Positions 26,983-36,256 are shown, numbered from the stretch's first letter. The stretch: DNA of 64,000 nucleotides from VAZQ01 sp036557705 (GCA_036557705.1 DATBHB010000155.1:47567-111566), one strand, 5' to 3'. The notes: generated by a model from the letters alone, not told the origin. Made by a program: numbers and translations.

Positions 26983-27005
26983 GAGTAATCCGCCACTCGC
27001 GGCGT

Positions 27006-27431
27006 CTACGGTCCTTCGCGGCGCAGGGTCATTTCGCTCAGCGCATTTGCGTCGGGCGGCAGTTCGGCGCTCCCTGTCGGATATCCGTTTGCTTGCAGGA
27101 TGAAAGCGAGGATGTCCACGTAAGTCGTGTCGTTCAGTCCTGACGGATTATCCGGCGGCATCGCGGTTCTCACGTAAGCAAACAACGCGCCGACGTCGCC
27201 ATTGCCCCAATGCGACCGAAACCAGGAGCCGCGCAGCGGCGGTCCGCCGAATTCCCCGTTGTCCAGATCCGAGCCGTGGCAGGTCTGGCACCAGTGTTGA
27301 TAGCTTGTCTGCCCGCGCTTGGCCTGTCCGGCCGTGTAGGTAGGACCCGCCGCCGGCGCGGCAGCAGGCCATCCCGGCAATGCGAGGCAAAGTGCAAGCG
27401 CCGTGCTCCGAATGATCGTCGGTGACGGCAT
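27006..27431 (-). CDS. Periplasmic c-type cytochrome
   Basis: A 141-residue exported cytochrome: signal peptide TALALCLALPGWPAAAPA, haem attachment CQTCH near residue 47, and a candidate axial methionine in RTAMPPDNPSGL. One haem is expected. It overlaps or abuts the PQQ alcohol dehydrogenase gene upstream (stop at 27443) and is probably its electron acceptor, passing electrons to an oxidase. ATG at 27431 is chosen; an upstream in-frame start at 27467 would lengthen the leader by 12 residues. Confidence 0.88.
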   Translation of the reverse strand: MPSPTIIRSTALALCLALPGWPAAAPAAGPTYTAGQAKRGQTSYQHWCQTCHGSDLDNGEFGGPPLRGSWFRSHWGNGDVGALFAYVRTAMPPDNPSGLNDTTYVDILAFILQANGYPTGSAELPPDANALSEMTLRREGP

Positions 27432-27442
27432 CTGCGGCTGGC

Positions 27443-29197
27443 TCAATCGGGTAGCGCAAAGACCCACAGCATCGAGCCGCCATCCGGATTTTTCACTTCG
27501 GGGGTCAGGGTGTTCAGGGAACGCAGTTGTGACGAGCCGTTCCCGGCAGCAACTGCCACGTATTGCTTGCCGCCGACATTGAACGTGATCGGGAATGCGT
27601 TGACCGCATTATTGGTGCGCGTCTCCCACAGCACTTTGCCGGTGGTGTCGTCATAGGCTCGGAACCAGCGATCGAGCGAGCCGGCAAAGACCACGCCGCC
27701 CGCGGTCGGCAGCGCGGCGCTGCTCACGGATGCGCGCTGTCGCACCGACCAGGCCTGAGACCGATCGGTCAGCTTGATCGCATCGAGGCGGCCCATATTG
27801 CCGTCACTGTTCGGTACCGGGATGCGGGCGTAGACCGCTCGCCCGCCGCCGGTGTACTTCTGTCCCGGGTCAAGGGGCGTCGGGGTCGTGTTGGAGCAAA
27901 ATTCGCTCAGCGGCAGGTAGAGCATTTGCGTGCGCGGGCTATAGGCCGTCGCCGGCCAGCCCCGCGCGCCGGGATCTGCCGGACAATTCACCGTGGTCTG
28001 GCCGATATGGGGAATGGCGGCCTGGTTGAGCGTCTTCTCCCCGGTTTTTGGATCGATCGACGCAACCACGTTCTGGTACACTGTCTGCTTTGCCCACAGG
28101 AACTGGCCGTTGGTGCGGTCGAGCGCTTCGACGATTGCAAGTTTCCCCGCGGTCACCAGAGCTTTTCGCATCACCCCCTCGAAGGGGAGATCGACCAGAA
28201 CCCGTTCGTAGGCATAGTCGAGATCGTAGCTGTCATTCTGCAGATGTTGGAAATACCACTTGAGCTTGCCGGTCTGCGGTTCGATGGCGAGTGTCGAATC
28301 GCTATAGAGCGCGTTGTTCTCGAAGCCCGGCTTTTTCGGCAGCGTACCTCGCATTTCCGCGATCCAGGGATAGGGCTGACCCACCCCGTAGTAGACCGTA
28401 TTCTGTTCGGGATCGTAGCTGCCGGCGATCCAGGCGGAAGCGCCGAAACGCTGGTCGAGCGGCAAGCCGTTCCAGGTCTTCTCGTTGGGGTCGCCCGGTT
28501 GGGCAACCGTGTGTACGCGCCAGATTTCATTGCCGTTGTTCGGATCGTGCCCGGTGATGAAACATCCGCCGGGCTGCGCACCGCCGCAGCCGCTCATTCC
28601 CGCGATGACCGTCCCGCCAGCAATGAAAGGCCCGCCGGTGTAGCTCCAACCCTCCTTCCAGTCGGCAACGGTATGCGCCCAGACGACTTTGCCGGTCTTT
28701 GCGTCAAGCGCGACGAGACTCGCGTCCGACGTGGCAATGATGAGCTTGTCGCCGTAGAGCGCCATGTTACGGCGCGCGAGCGTGTTGATGCCGCGGGTAA
28801 GCAGCGGCGGCGGCAGGTCGCGCCGGTATTCCCATAACAGGTCGCCGGTGGCGGCATTGAGCGCCTGCACCTTGTCGCCGGCATTCCAAATGAACAGCAC
28901 GCCATCATGGACCAGCGGTGCGATTTCAGTGACCCCGGAGGTCAGCGACCAGGTCCACGCCACGCGCAGGTTCTTTACGTTGTCCTTGTTGATTTGATCG
29001 AGGGGCGAGTAACCCCAGCCATCGTAGGTGCGCCGCCACATCAGCCAGTCCCCGGCGGGCGGGTTCTTCAGCGTCTCGTTTGTGACTGGCGTCATCGCCG
29101 CAAGTGGATTGGGACGCGTCTGTTGGCCGTACGCTAAATCAGCCAGCGGGAGCAGAAGCGCTGAGAAAACCAGAGCCGATGTCACATTCGGTTTCAT
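27443..29197 (-). CDS. PQQ-dependent methanol/ethanol-type dehydrogenase
   Basis: A 584-residue periplasmic quinoprotein of the methanol/ethanol dehydrogenase family. Signal peptide LVFSALLLPLADLAYG is followed by WLMWRRTYDGWGYSPLDQIN, the usual first blade. Repeated motifs such as DLLWEYRRDLP and GKVVWAH make up the propeller, and NDSYDLDYAYE is in the position of the catalytic aspartates. There is no fused haem domain; the cytochrome gene directly downstream takes that role. Substrate (alcohol or aldehyde) and metal (calcium or lanthanide) cannot be decided by eye. PQQ synthesis genes are not in the window. Confidence 0.92.
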   Translation of the reverse strand: MKPNVTSALVFSALLLPLADLAYGQQTRPNPLAAMTPVTNETLKNPPAGDWLMWRRTYDGWGYSPLDQINKDNVKNLRVAWTWSLTSGVTEIAPLVHDGVLFIWNAGDKVQALNAATGDLLWEYRRDLPPPLLTRGINTLARRNMALYGDKLIIATSDASLVALDAKTGKVVWAHTVADWKEGWSYTGGPFIAGGTVIAGMSGCGGAQPGGCFITGHDPNNGNEIWRVHTVAQPGDPNEKTWNGLPLDQRFGASAWIAGSYDPEQNTVYYGVGQPYPWIAEMRGTLPKKPGFENNALYSDSTLAIEPQTGKLKWYFQHLQNDSYDLDYAYERVLVDLPFEGVMRKALVTAGKLAIVEALDRTNGQFLWAKQTVYQNVVASIDPKTGEKTLNQAAIPHIGQTTVNCPADPGARGWPATAYSPRTQMLYLPLSEFCSNTTPTPLDPGQKYTGGGRAVYARIPVPNSDGNMGRLDAIKLTDRSQAWSVRQRASVSSAALPTAGGVVFAGSLDRWFRAYDDTTGKVLWETRTNNAVNAFPITFNVGGKQYVAVAAGNGSSQLRSLNTLTPEVKNPDGGSMLWVFALPD

Positions 29198-29337
29198 GCT
29201 TTTTATCCATTGTGGCGCTGAGATACCCAAGATGCATTGTACGACGCCTTCGATCACCCGGGTAGCATTAGAATCTATTCCGGTCAGATTGAACCACCTT
29301 GTGAACAGCGGCCACTCGCAGACGGCATGTTCCGTTA

Positions 29338-29408
29338 CCCTCTCCCCTCGCGGGAGAGGGTCGCCCGCCTAAGCTCGCTTTGCGAGCGACGGCGGGCGGG
29401 GTGAGGGG
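29338..29408. repeat. CTCTCCC / GGGAGAGG palindromic repeat
   Basis: CCCTCTCCC (29338-29346) pairs with GGGAGAGGG (29352-29360); GCCCGCC further pairs with GGCGGGC around a GCTCGCTTTGCGAGC hairpin, and the element ends GGGGTGAGGGG. It belongs to the same family as the copy inside the oxoprolinase gene at about 54486-54560. It sits in the 336-base divergent gap between the PQQ dehydrogenase and the esterase, which otherwise shows no gene. Confidence 0.8.
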
Positions 29409-29533
29409 TGCAGCCGGGACCTCTGTGCCACCAGAAGTGCCCCTCATCCCTATGGTCGGCGAGCCTTGCGCCACGATGCCTGTAACGTATGATTGCTGCC
29501 GCAATCGCATCAATTCATCAGGGAGGACCCACC

Positions 29534-30460
29534 ATGGGCCATCGCATCTTGGGCGCGACCCTGCTCGCGCTGACCGCCGCCTCCAGCATGGCGCTCGCGC
29601 AGGTGCCCTCCGACATCGCCGCAGGCATCCGCAAGATCGGCCCCATTGTTGATACGCCCGGCACCGCCAAGCTCTATGCGCCGCTGTTCGCGAGCCAGAA
29701 GGAGCCCTACCCGAACCTGACCGTCGTGCGCGACATCGCCTACGGGACGGATCCCCTCGAAAAGCTCGACGTGTTCACGGCCGCGCCTGCGGCGGGCCCC
29801 CCAAGGACGGTGGTTATGTACGTCCACGGCGGCGGCTTCGAGCGCGGCAACAAGCACCAGCCGGGCTCTCCGTTCTACGACAACCTCATGCTCTGGCTCA
29901 CCCGGCAGGGCATGGTCGGCGTCAACCTCAACTATCGCCTGGCCCCGAAGCACGTGTGGCCCGCCGCGCACGAGGACTTGGCAGCGGCCGTCCGATGGGT
30001 TCAGGCGAATATCGGTCAGTATGGCGGCGATCCCGATCGCCTGGCGCTATGGGGCCAGTCCGCCGGCGCCAGTCTGATCGCCGGCTATCTTGCCCATCCG
30101 CAATTCCATGGGCCAAACGGACATGGGATCAAGGCCGCGGTGATGAACTCCGGCTTCTACGAAAATAACCGCGGCGAGTCGGCTTATTTCGGCAACGATC
30201 CCGCTGAGCTCAAGGAGCGCTCTGCAACCGAGGGGTTGAAGAAAGTGACGATTCCGCTGTTCGTGTCGCACACGGAGGTAGACCTGCCGGACGCAATCAA
30301 GCAGGCCGATGCCGTCAACAAGGCGCTGTGCGACGCTGGCCGCTGCCCGATCTACGCGGTTTTCAAGGATCACAGCCATATCTCCCAGAATTATTCGGTG
30401 GGCACGGCCGACACGTCCGTTTCAGGCCCTATCCTCGAAGTGCTGCGCAAGGTGAAATGA
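29534..30460 (+). CDS. Exported alpha/beta-hydrolase, HSL-type carboxylesterase
   Basis: A 308-residue serine hydrolase with signal peptide (LLALTAASSMALA) and a start set by GGGAGGA. The oxyanion HGGGFERG lies near residue 93, the nucleophile elbow GQSAGASL near residue 169, and a late DHSHISQ supplies the histidine of the triad. This is the hormone-sensitive-lipase/type IV esterase layout. It directly precedes the D-amino-acid deacylase gene (stop and start adjacent), so both are likely co-transcribed and work on extracytoplasmic esters or amides. Confidence 0.88.
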   Translation: MGHRILGATLLALTAASSMALAQVPSDIAAGIRKIGPIVDTPGTAKLYAPLFASQKEPYPNLTVVRDIAYGTDPLEKLDVFTAAPAAGPPRTVVMYVHGGGFERGNKHQPGSPFYDNLMLWLTRQGMVGVNLNYRLAPKHVWPAAHEDLAAAVRWVQANIGQYGGDPDRLALWGQSAGASLIAGYLAHPQFHGPNGHGIKAAVMNSGFYENNRGESAYFGNDPAELKERSATEGLKKVTIPLFVSHTEVDLPDAIKQADAVNKALCDAGRCPIYAVFKDHSHISQNYSVGTADTSVSGPILEVLRKVK

Positions 30461-32185
30461 ATGAATTGCCATACTCTGAGCCTGAGGGCATTAGTTTCGG
30501 TTTTCGCGCTGACCTGGCTCTCGGCGGTCTCGCTCGCCGCAAGCCGTCCGCGCGCCGACGCGACCTATGATGTCGTCATTGCCAACGGCAAGATCGTCGA
30601 CGGCAGCGGCAATCCCTGGTTTTACGCCAATGTGGCGATCAAGAACGGCCGCATCGCCAAGATCGGAAATGTCGATCCGAAGCTGGGCAAAAAACTGATC
30701 GACGCGAAGGGAATGGTGGTCACGCCGGGCTTCATCGATCTGCACACCCATTCGGACATGCCTGTCTTGGCCGACGGCAATGCCGAAAGCGCGGTCCGCC
30801 AAGGAGTGACGCTCGACGTCATCGGGGAGAGCGCGACAGTGGGCCCGCTCAAGGGGGCGGTGCTCGAGGAGTACCGAGAGGAAGCCAAACGGCGCAACGG
30901 GGTCGACGTCGATTGGAGCACGCTCGAAGGCTATTTCCGTCGGCTCATGAAGCAGGGCGTGTCGATCAACATGGCGTCGAGCGTCTCGCCGCAGCAGGTG
31001 CGCCGCATTGTCGTCGGCTTCGAGGATCGAGCGGCGACGCCGGCGGAGATCGAGCAGATGAAGGAGTTGGTCGCGCAAGCCATGCAGGAAGGCGCGGTCA
31101 ATCTATCGACCGCCTTTACCGGCGGCGGCTACAAATACGAAGACGAGATGGTGGCGATGGCCAAAGTGGTTGCCGCCTACGGCGGCTACTACGGCACGCA
31201 TATCGGCGGCGAAGGTTCGCAGATCGACGAAGAATTGGACAAGGCGATCCACATTGCTGAAGAAACCGGGATCCCGGTGCACATCTATCATCTCAAAGTG
31301 CGCGGCAAGGACAAGTTTGGCAGAGTCAAGGAAATCGTTGCCAAGATCGAAGCCGCGCGGGCGCGCGGACTGGACATTACTGCGAACCAATATCCCTATA
31401 CGGCCATGGAGCACCCTTGGGCGCGGCTGTTCCCGACCTGGGTGCAGGAGATGCCGCGCAAAGATGCGATTGCCATGCTCAAGGAACGGGCATTCCGCGA
31501 CAAGATCAAGGCCGACAAGGAATTCCCGGAATACGTCAGCGAACACGGCGGCTGGGAAGGCATAGTTGGCACGGTCTTCAATCAGCCGAAAAACAAACAA
31601 TATGAAGGAAAATCGATCCTCGAAATCTCGAAGCTGCGCGGCGATTCCGATCCGGCCGAAACCTGCTTCGACCTGATCGTCGAGGAGGGCGCGTTCGTTC
31701 CCGGCGTTCATCACACGATGTCGGAGGACGACGTAAAATTCGTGATGCAGGTGCCGTGGGTATCGATCGCTTCCGACGGCGGGGCGCTTAACCTCAACGC
31801 GCCCGGCAAGCCGCACCCCCGCAGTTTCGGCACTAATGTGCGGGTACTGGGCAAATACGTGCGCGACGAGAAGGCGCTCACGCTGCAAGATGCGGTGCGA
31901 AAAATGACTTCGCTGCCCGCTCAGACGCTGAGGCTCAAGGATCGTGGGCTGCTGAAGGAGGGTTATTGGGCGGACGTCGTGGTCTTCGATCCTGACACCG
32001 TCTCGGACCCGGCCACCTACCAAAACCCGCAGCAGTACGCCAAAGGCGTTTTGTTTGTCCTGGTCAATGGCACGATGGTCATCGACAATGGCAATCACAC
32101 TGGAGCGCGCCCAGGAAAGGTCATCTACGGGCCAGGAAAGAATGGGGCGGAACACAGAAGCTCGGCGAGGTCCCGCAGCTTATGA
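30461..32185 (+). CDS. Exported N-acyl-D-amino-acid deacylase-like amidohydrolase
   Basis: A 574-residue amidohydrolase with a signal peptide (VSVFALTWLSAVSLAAS). The metal-binding motif GFIDLHTHSDMP (about residue 92) and DVVIANGKIVDGSGNPW at the start of the mature protein are characteristic of D-aminoacylase/dihydroorotase-like enzymes. Later HIYHLK and the ASDGGALN segment supply further metal ligands. Enzymes of this family remove N-acyl groups from D-amino acids or hydrolyse related amides. The ATG follows the esterase TGA immediately. Export to the periplasm is seen in a minority of the family. Confidence 0.88.
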   Translation: MNCHTLSLRALVSVFALTWLSAVSLAASRPRADATYDVVIANGKIVDGSGNPWFYANVAIKNGRIAKIGNVDPKLGKKLIDAKGMVVTPGFIDLHTHSDMPVLADGNAESAVRQGVTLDVIGESATVGPLKGAVLEEYREEAKRRNGVDVDWSTLEGYFRRLMKQGVSINMASSVSPQQVRRIVVGFEDRAATPAEIEQMKELVAQAMQEGAVNLSTAFTGGGYKYEDEMVAMAKVVAAYGGYYGTHIGGEGSQIDEELDKAIHIAEETGIPVHIYHLKVRGKDKFGRVKEIVAKIEAARARGLDITANQYPYTAMEHPWARLFPTWVQEMPRKDAIAMLKERAFRDKIKADKEFPEYVSEHGGWEGIVGTVFNQPKNKQYEGKSILEISKLRGDSDPAETCFDLIVEEGAFVPGVHHTMSEDDVKFVMQVPWVSIASDGGALNLNAPGKPHPRSFGTNVRVLGKYVRDEKALTLQDAVRKMTSLPAQTLRLKDRGLLKEGYWADVVVFDPDTVSDPATYQNPQQYAKGVLFVLVNGTMVIDNGNHTGARPGKVIYGPGKNGAEHRSSARSRSL

Positions 32186-32572
32186 TTGGGGGTTCGGCGG
32201 CATTATTGTTCCAATGTTTTCGGCAACCGCCGGATTATCGAGCACCGCACGGGCCGCGGCTGTGATGAAGTCATAGAACAGGAGGTGCTCGGAACGCACG
32301 TTGCTGCGGTCGCGCGCTATCGCGATTACGTGCTGTGCGGCTCTAACGGCATGGCCTTGGTGCGCGGTACGGACTGCCCCCTTGCTTGTGGCGGCTTGAT
32401 TTGGAGCGTCGCTTCCACCGCTGCTGCCGGTTTCATGGCCTGGGACCTCGCCCAAGGGGTCACTCACGCATTGCTTGAGCATTCTGAGCAGCAAGCAAGC
32501 GAACGTTATGAACAACAGGCCGCCAGTCCCTCTGGCAGCCATATCGGCGAGTTGGTACCAATCAACACGCAT
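32180..32572 (-). CDS. Small hypothetical protein with one membrane helix
   Basis: A 130-residue frame beginning MRVDWYQLADMAARG with a hydrophobic stretch GGLLFITFACLLLRML, then a hydrophilic tail ending NIGTIMPPNPQS. The composition is protein-like, unlike the arginine-rich opposite frame. Start choice is uncertain; the frame is open back to 32665. Its stop overlaps the end of the deacylase gene by six bases on the other strand. No family is recognised. Confidence 0.4.
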   Translation of the reverse strand: MRVDWYQLADMAARGTGGLLFITFACLLLRMLKQCVSDPLGEVPGHETGSSGGSDAPNQAATSKGAVRTAHQGHAVRAAQHVIAIARDRSNVRSEHLLFYDFITAAARAVLDNPAVAENIGTIMPPNPQS

Positions 32573-32637
32573 CACACACCGCGCCCCGCCAGTCGCAGTC
32601 CGCCATGGTACACGAACGAGGCGGGAGTGCGGCGGGT

Positions 32638-33588
32638 CTATCGCCGACGCAGATTGGCGCCCCACTGGACCGTCGTTCTTATCGCCGCCTCCACATGGCC
32701 CAGGAACTTCGGCAGGGTACCATTGAGCCGATCAGTACCCCATTGCAGCGTCGATTTTGTCACGGCCTCCACGTGGCCCGGGAATTTCGCGAACGTACCG
32801 TTGAACAGAATGACGCCCCGCTGCACTGTTGCTTTTAACCCGATCTCTACATGGCCAAGGAGTTTCGGCAGTGTTCCATTGAGCAGACTAGTACCGCGCT
32901 GCACTGCCGATCTTGTCACCGCCCCCACATGGCCGGGGAATTTCGCGAACGTACTTTTGTGCAGCGTGACGCCCCGCTGCGCTGTTGCTTTGATCCCGGC
33001 GAGGGGTCTAACGGTGTCTTCCCGATGCACCAAGCCGTCGAGTGCCAGGCGCGCCGGAAGGCCGCCCGCGCCCTCGGCGCCGAATGCCCGCGTGACCCAA
33101 ACAGCAATGCGCAGGATCAGCCATAATGGAAGAACAAAGAGCGCCGCCCCCCCGACAAAGAATCCGATCGCGACCCCTATGCTTTGGCTCGTAGTTGAAT
33201 AGCCAAACAGGTTAGGGACCACGATGGCCGCGACGATCGCCGTGATCGCCAACAAAGCGACGGCGACCTTGCCGGCCCACCTCATCGAAATGATCCCACG
33301 CGACCCTGGCCTTGAAACGCGCCGCTCCCACGCCGCCTCGACGGCCGCCTCCGCCTCGTCCAGGCTATAGGCGACCCCGCCGTTTCGGTCGTCTGACCCC
33401 CGCGGTCCGGTCGGTACCCAGCACCACAATTCCATTTCGGTCTTCATCCGACAGATGCGGCCGATTCTCTGACCGTCCTTTATGAGGTAGTAATCATCCG
33501 GACGGCTGTAGCCGTCGGACCAGACGATGGGTTCGAGGATCAGGCTTTTCCGAGCGCCCGCCGTCTCGCTTCGGTAATCTTGAACCAT
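32638..33588 (-). CDS. Membrane protein with C-terminal 26-residue tandem repeats
   Basis: A 316-residue protein, not recognised. GAGGTGAC directly precedes its ATG. Residues 1-90 form a soluble domain (WSDGYSRPDDYYLIKDGQRI, then SLDEAEAAVEAAWERR). Two membrane helices lie at about 105-125 and 137-163. The C terminus (197-316) is four and a half repeats of 26 residues, consensus like KATVQRGxxLxNGTxxKFxGHVE, arranged as two 52-residue super-repeats (156-bp DNA repeats at 32641-33000). The repeats look amphipathic and could coat a membrane or bind a polymer. Function unknown. Confidence 0.7.
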   Translation of the reverse strand: MVQDYRSETAGARKSLILEPIVWSDGYSRPDDYYLIKDGQRIGRICRMKTEMELWCWVPTGPRGSDDRNGGVAYSLDEAEAAVEAAWERRVSRPGSRGIISMRWAGKVAVALLAITAIVAAIVVPNLFGYSTTSQSIGVAIGFFVGGAALFVLPLWLILRIAVWVTRAFGAEGAGGLPARLALDGLVHREDTVRPLAGIKATAQRGVTLHKSTFAKFPGHVGAVTRSAVQRGTSLLNGTLPKLLGHVEIGLKATVQRGVILFNGTFAKFPGHVEAVTKSTLQWGTDRLNGTLPKFLGHVEAAIRTTVQWGANLRRR

Positions 33589-33750
33589 GTCACCTCAACC
33601 GATTGCTGCGGCCCACACCTGGCAGCAACCCCATCGGTGATGAGAATAGAACGGGTTCCAGGTCGGCCGTGGCGGGTTGCAGCTCCTGCCCGGCTATCGA
33701 AGATTGGCCAGATTTTATGGCAGCAGCACGGCCAAACTTGTTTCGGTCAA

Positions 33751-34656
33751 TTACCCCCGGAAAGTATTGGGAATTCGGTGTAGCCGGTATGCCTTCTCTG
33801 CTGCTGCTTCGGCGCGACTGGATACCGTGATTTGTCGCGTTTTGTACGACGCCACGCGTCCTCCTGCGCCAACCCTCGCGTGAGCTGCGCTGGACGTCTT
33901 CGGGGGTGCTAGCTTGGAAACGACGAATGCCACCAATTTACTTGGGCCGTGCGGTAATATGAACTGATCGCGGGCTCCGGTCGACATCCTGCGGTTTGAT
34001 TTGATTCTCCTCTGATGGCGGGACGAGCTTTCGCCTGTTGTAATCCGTCCCTCATTCCCGTGCTGATGTGCGGCAACCTTAATGGCTCGGTTATGACTCT
34101 CCTCGCGCCCAACGACTGAACCGCTTTCGACGTGTGGCGAAACAGATTTGGCGGCGCGCTCGCCCAACGCGGGCCTCATTACAGAATTGGAGGAAGGGGG
34201 AGCCACTGCGTTGACTACGGCGATAAGCTCTGGCCGCGCAATTTCGGCTTTGTCCTCGCTGGCTGTCGTTTGACGGCTCCCGTCCACCCTGATCGTGGCC
34301 GATACATTCTCTGGACTGGACGGTGCGGAGCCCTCGTGTGTGCTCGATTGCGAGATCGATGCCGAGACGGTCAGAGCCACGATACAGGCGCGCAACAGAT
34401 TCGCGGCCGTGGCCATACCGAAGTGCCGGGTCCGCTCGCGGCGGCGCTCTCGAAAAAGCCGGTCGTAAGCGGCACGTTTGTGCGCATTCTTGAGGATCTC
34501 GTAGGCGGTAATGACGACCCTGATCTGCAGCTCCGCGGTGGGATCGCCCACATTGAGATCGGGGTGACACGCCTTCGCCGCCGTGCGGAAAGCTGTCCTG
34601 ATCGTCTCATTGCTGGCATTGCGAGGCACGCCAAGGATATCATAGGCCGTCGTCAT
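33751..34656 (-). CDS. J-domain protein with membrane anchor
   Basis: A 301-residue protein beginning MTTAYDILGVPRNASNETIR, an N-terminal J domain with the HPD tripeptide in KACHPDLNVGDP and the helix IV region KRAAYDRLFRERR. A hydrophobic segment (NLLRACIVALTVSASIS, about 88-104) follows. The remaining 200 residues are serine-rich, basic and low in order. J domains stimulate DnaK ATPase; the anchor would bring DnaK to the membrane. It lacks the G/F and zinc domains of DnaJ, so it is a type III co-chaperone. The client is unknown. Confidence 0.8.
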   Translation of the reverse strand: MTTAYDILGVPRNASNETIRTAFRTAAKACHPDLNVGDPTAELQIRVVITAYEILKNAHKRAAYDRLFRERRRERTRHFGMATAANLLRACIVALTVSASISQSSTHEGSAPSSPENVSATIRVDGSRQTTASEDKAEIARPELIAVVNAVAPPSSNSVMRPALGERAAKSVSPHVESGSVVGREESHNRAIKVAAHQHGNEGRITTGESSSRHQRRIKSNRRMSTGARDQFILPHGPSKLVAFVVSKLAPPKTSSAAHARVGAGGRVASYKTRQITVSSRAEAAAEKAYRLHRIPNTFRG

Positions 34657-34972
34657 TGTTGCACTCTCGCATGTGCAGCCTCCCGCTTCCGGGTGCCGGG
34701 CGCGGACCGGTGGGGCCTGCAGACCGAACAGGCGCCTACCGAACCTGGGAGTTCGCCCGCTTGCCGGCGGAAGAACCAGAAGTTGGATCGCGGGCCGCAG
34801 CTCCCGCACCTCCAATCGAACTACTTTCCAGCGTGGCTCGAACTTCGGAACATACTAGCGCTTTTTAACTATCAGTCAGAGGTAAGCGCCGCGGGAGATT
34901 AAGAAATTAGCTGGTGGATAATTTTCAATCGATGCTCGCCCTGCCGTGCGCTTGCCGCAATCGGTCTCTGCG

Positions 34973-35251
34973 TTACTGCTTCCGCTTTTCGAGCCGACTT
35001 GTCGAGTGGGCATGAAGCACCAACCGTTCGATCGCCGTCTGGGCGATGTTTTCATAATCTGCGGCGACGCGCAGCATCTTGGCCTTGGCTTGCGGGTTCT
35101 TCAGTTTCGCGGCGATTGACCGCATTTCTCGCGCGCGATCGCACCAGCGCTTGGGATCGCAATTCCAGGCCATGAGCACCGCCCTGCCATCGAGATGTCC
35201 CGCCCGGATCACTCGAACGCTCGCTCGAGAGCTTTTCATGGCGATCCGCAA
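34973..35251 (-). CDS. Small hypothetical helical protein
   Basis: A 92-residue frame whose core (DPKRWCDRAREMRSIAAKL, then AKMLRVAADYENIAQTAIER) matches a very common short Bradyrhizobium-type family of unknown function, usually read DPxHWRxRAEExRxxA. The N-terminal 26 residues may be outside the true gene; ATG at 35173 (MAWNCDPK) would give a compact 66-residue protein. The 316-base gap upstream (34657-34972) shows nothing recognisable. Confidence 0.6.
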   Translation of the reverse strand: MRIAMKSSRASVRVIRAGHLDGRAVLMAWNCDPKRWCDRAREMRSIAAKLKNPQAKAKMLRVAADYENIAQTAIERLVLHAHSTSRLEKRKQ

Positions 35252-35337
35252 TGTATCAACAGGAAATCGGGCGCGCTAATCGGTTACCGCGGTGGGTTCG
35301 TTATGGTTCATAACGGTACAAATTGAGAGACTTGCGG

Positions 35338-35357
35338 GGGCGGGTTTAAACCCGCCC
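35338..35357. repeat. Perfect palindrome GGGCGGGTTTAAACCCGCCC
   Basis: A 20-bp perfect palindrome, a second copy of the repeat at 2570-2594, in the gap before the 35499 gene. A decayed third copy lies near 20031-20045. Confidence 0.7.
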
Positions 35358-35498
35358 TCTTCTCGGCAGACTCCGGTCGCGAGATAGTGTCCGGGTCATC
35401 TGTCATCCATGCTGAAACCCAAGAACCTATGGGCCTTGTTGCTGCCACGATCGATGTCCAAAAGCCGCAGGCAGTTATATGCGTAAATGAGGCGAATT

Positions 35499-36023
35499 AT
35501 GCCGCTTACATTGGTGGATGTCAGCCGCGATCCAATTGCAGCCCGTGCCCTCGACGAGCTTGGCGAGCGTTTCACGGTGGCCGAGGAGACCAGTGGGCTG
35601 GTTCTCACCAATAAGACCGGAGAGATGAAGATATTTCTGCGCAACCTCGATGATCTCCATCAATGGGATTTCGTCCAAAACAAAGACATGAAGAGAGAGA
35701 ACAACGAACTGCGCGCAGTGTCTCATAAGCTGTACCAGCAGTGCCAGAGCTGGAAATATCGCGCGCTGGTCGCGGAAGCCACGCTGTTGGAAATCGAAAC
35801 CAGCAATAATGATGAACGTCAAAACGTTCGCGATTTGAGGTATGCTGCGCTGAAGCGTTACCTGGCGAAGCAGTTTCACCCTGATTTTGCTCCCGGGGCC
35901 GGCATCGAGAAAGTCATCCGAAGCGAGATCTTCAAGGAAATTTGGGCCGAGGTAGAACGGCTCGACCGTCAAGCGGTCTCGGCGCCTCCCTCATCTCCGG
36001 CGCGAGCATATTCGAGGGTCTGA
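35499..36023 (+). CDS. Uncharacterised protein with C-terminal J-like HPD segment
   Basis: A 174-residue protein starting MPLTLVDVSRDPIAARAL; GAGG lies seven bases upstream, favouring this ATG over the one at 35487. A central coiled-coil-like stretch (KRENNELRAVSHKLYQQC) leads into LKRYLAKQFHPDFAPG and then RSEIFKEIWAEVERLD. This reads as helix II, the HPD turn and helix III of a J domain, placed at the C terminus, while helix I is unclear. It might engage DnaK or be a decayed J fold. A true J protein lies 1 kb away. Confidence 0.65.
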   Translation: MPLTLVDVSRDPIAARALDELGERFTVAEETSGLVLTNKTGEMKIFLRNLDDLHQWDFVQNKDMKRENNELRAVSHKLYQQCQSWKYRALVAEATLLEIETSNNDERQNVRDLRYAALKRYLAKQFHPDFAPGAGIEKVIRSEIFKEIWAEVERLDRQAVSAPPSSPARAYSRV

Positions 36024-36256
36024 TTCAACCCTCCGCTCAGGCATTCAGCCAGCCGTTCGATATCGTCTCAACTCGAGCGATATGCGGTATCAGTACCTTG
36101 GTATGACCGCATGATCGGCTTTCCCGGCCAAGCCAGGACCTTTGCCCGCCTAAACCAGACCTCTGTTGGATAGGAAGCGTCCGCGTTCTCTGCAATGTTT
36201 GTTTCCATGATCGATCAAGAAGGGGGTCCTTGATCTCGTCACAAAGGAGACAAACC

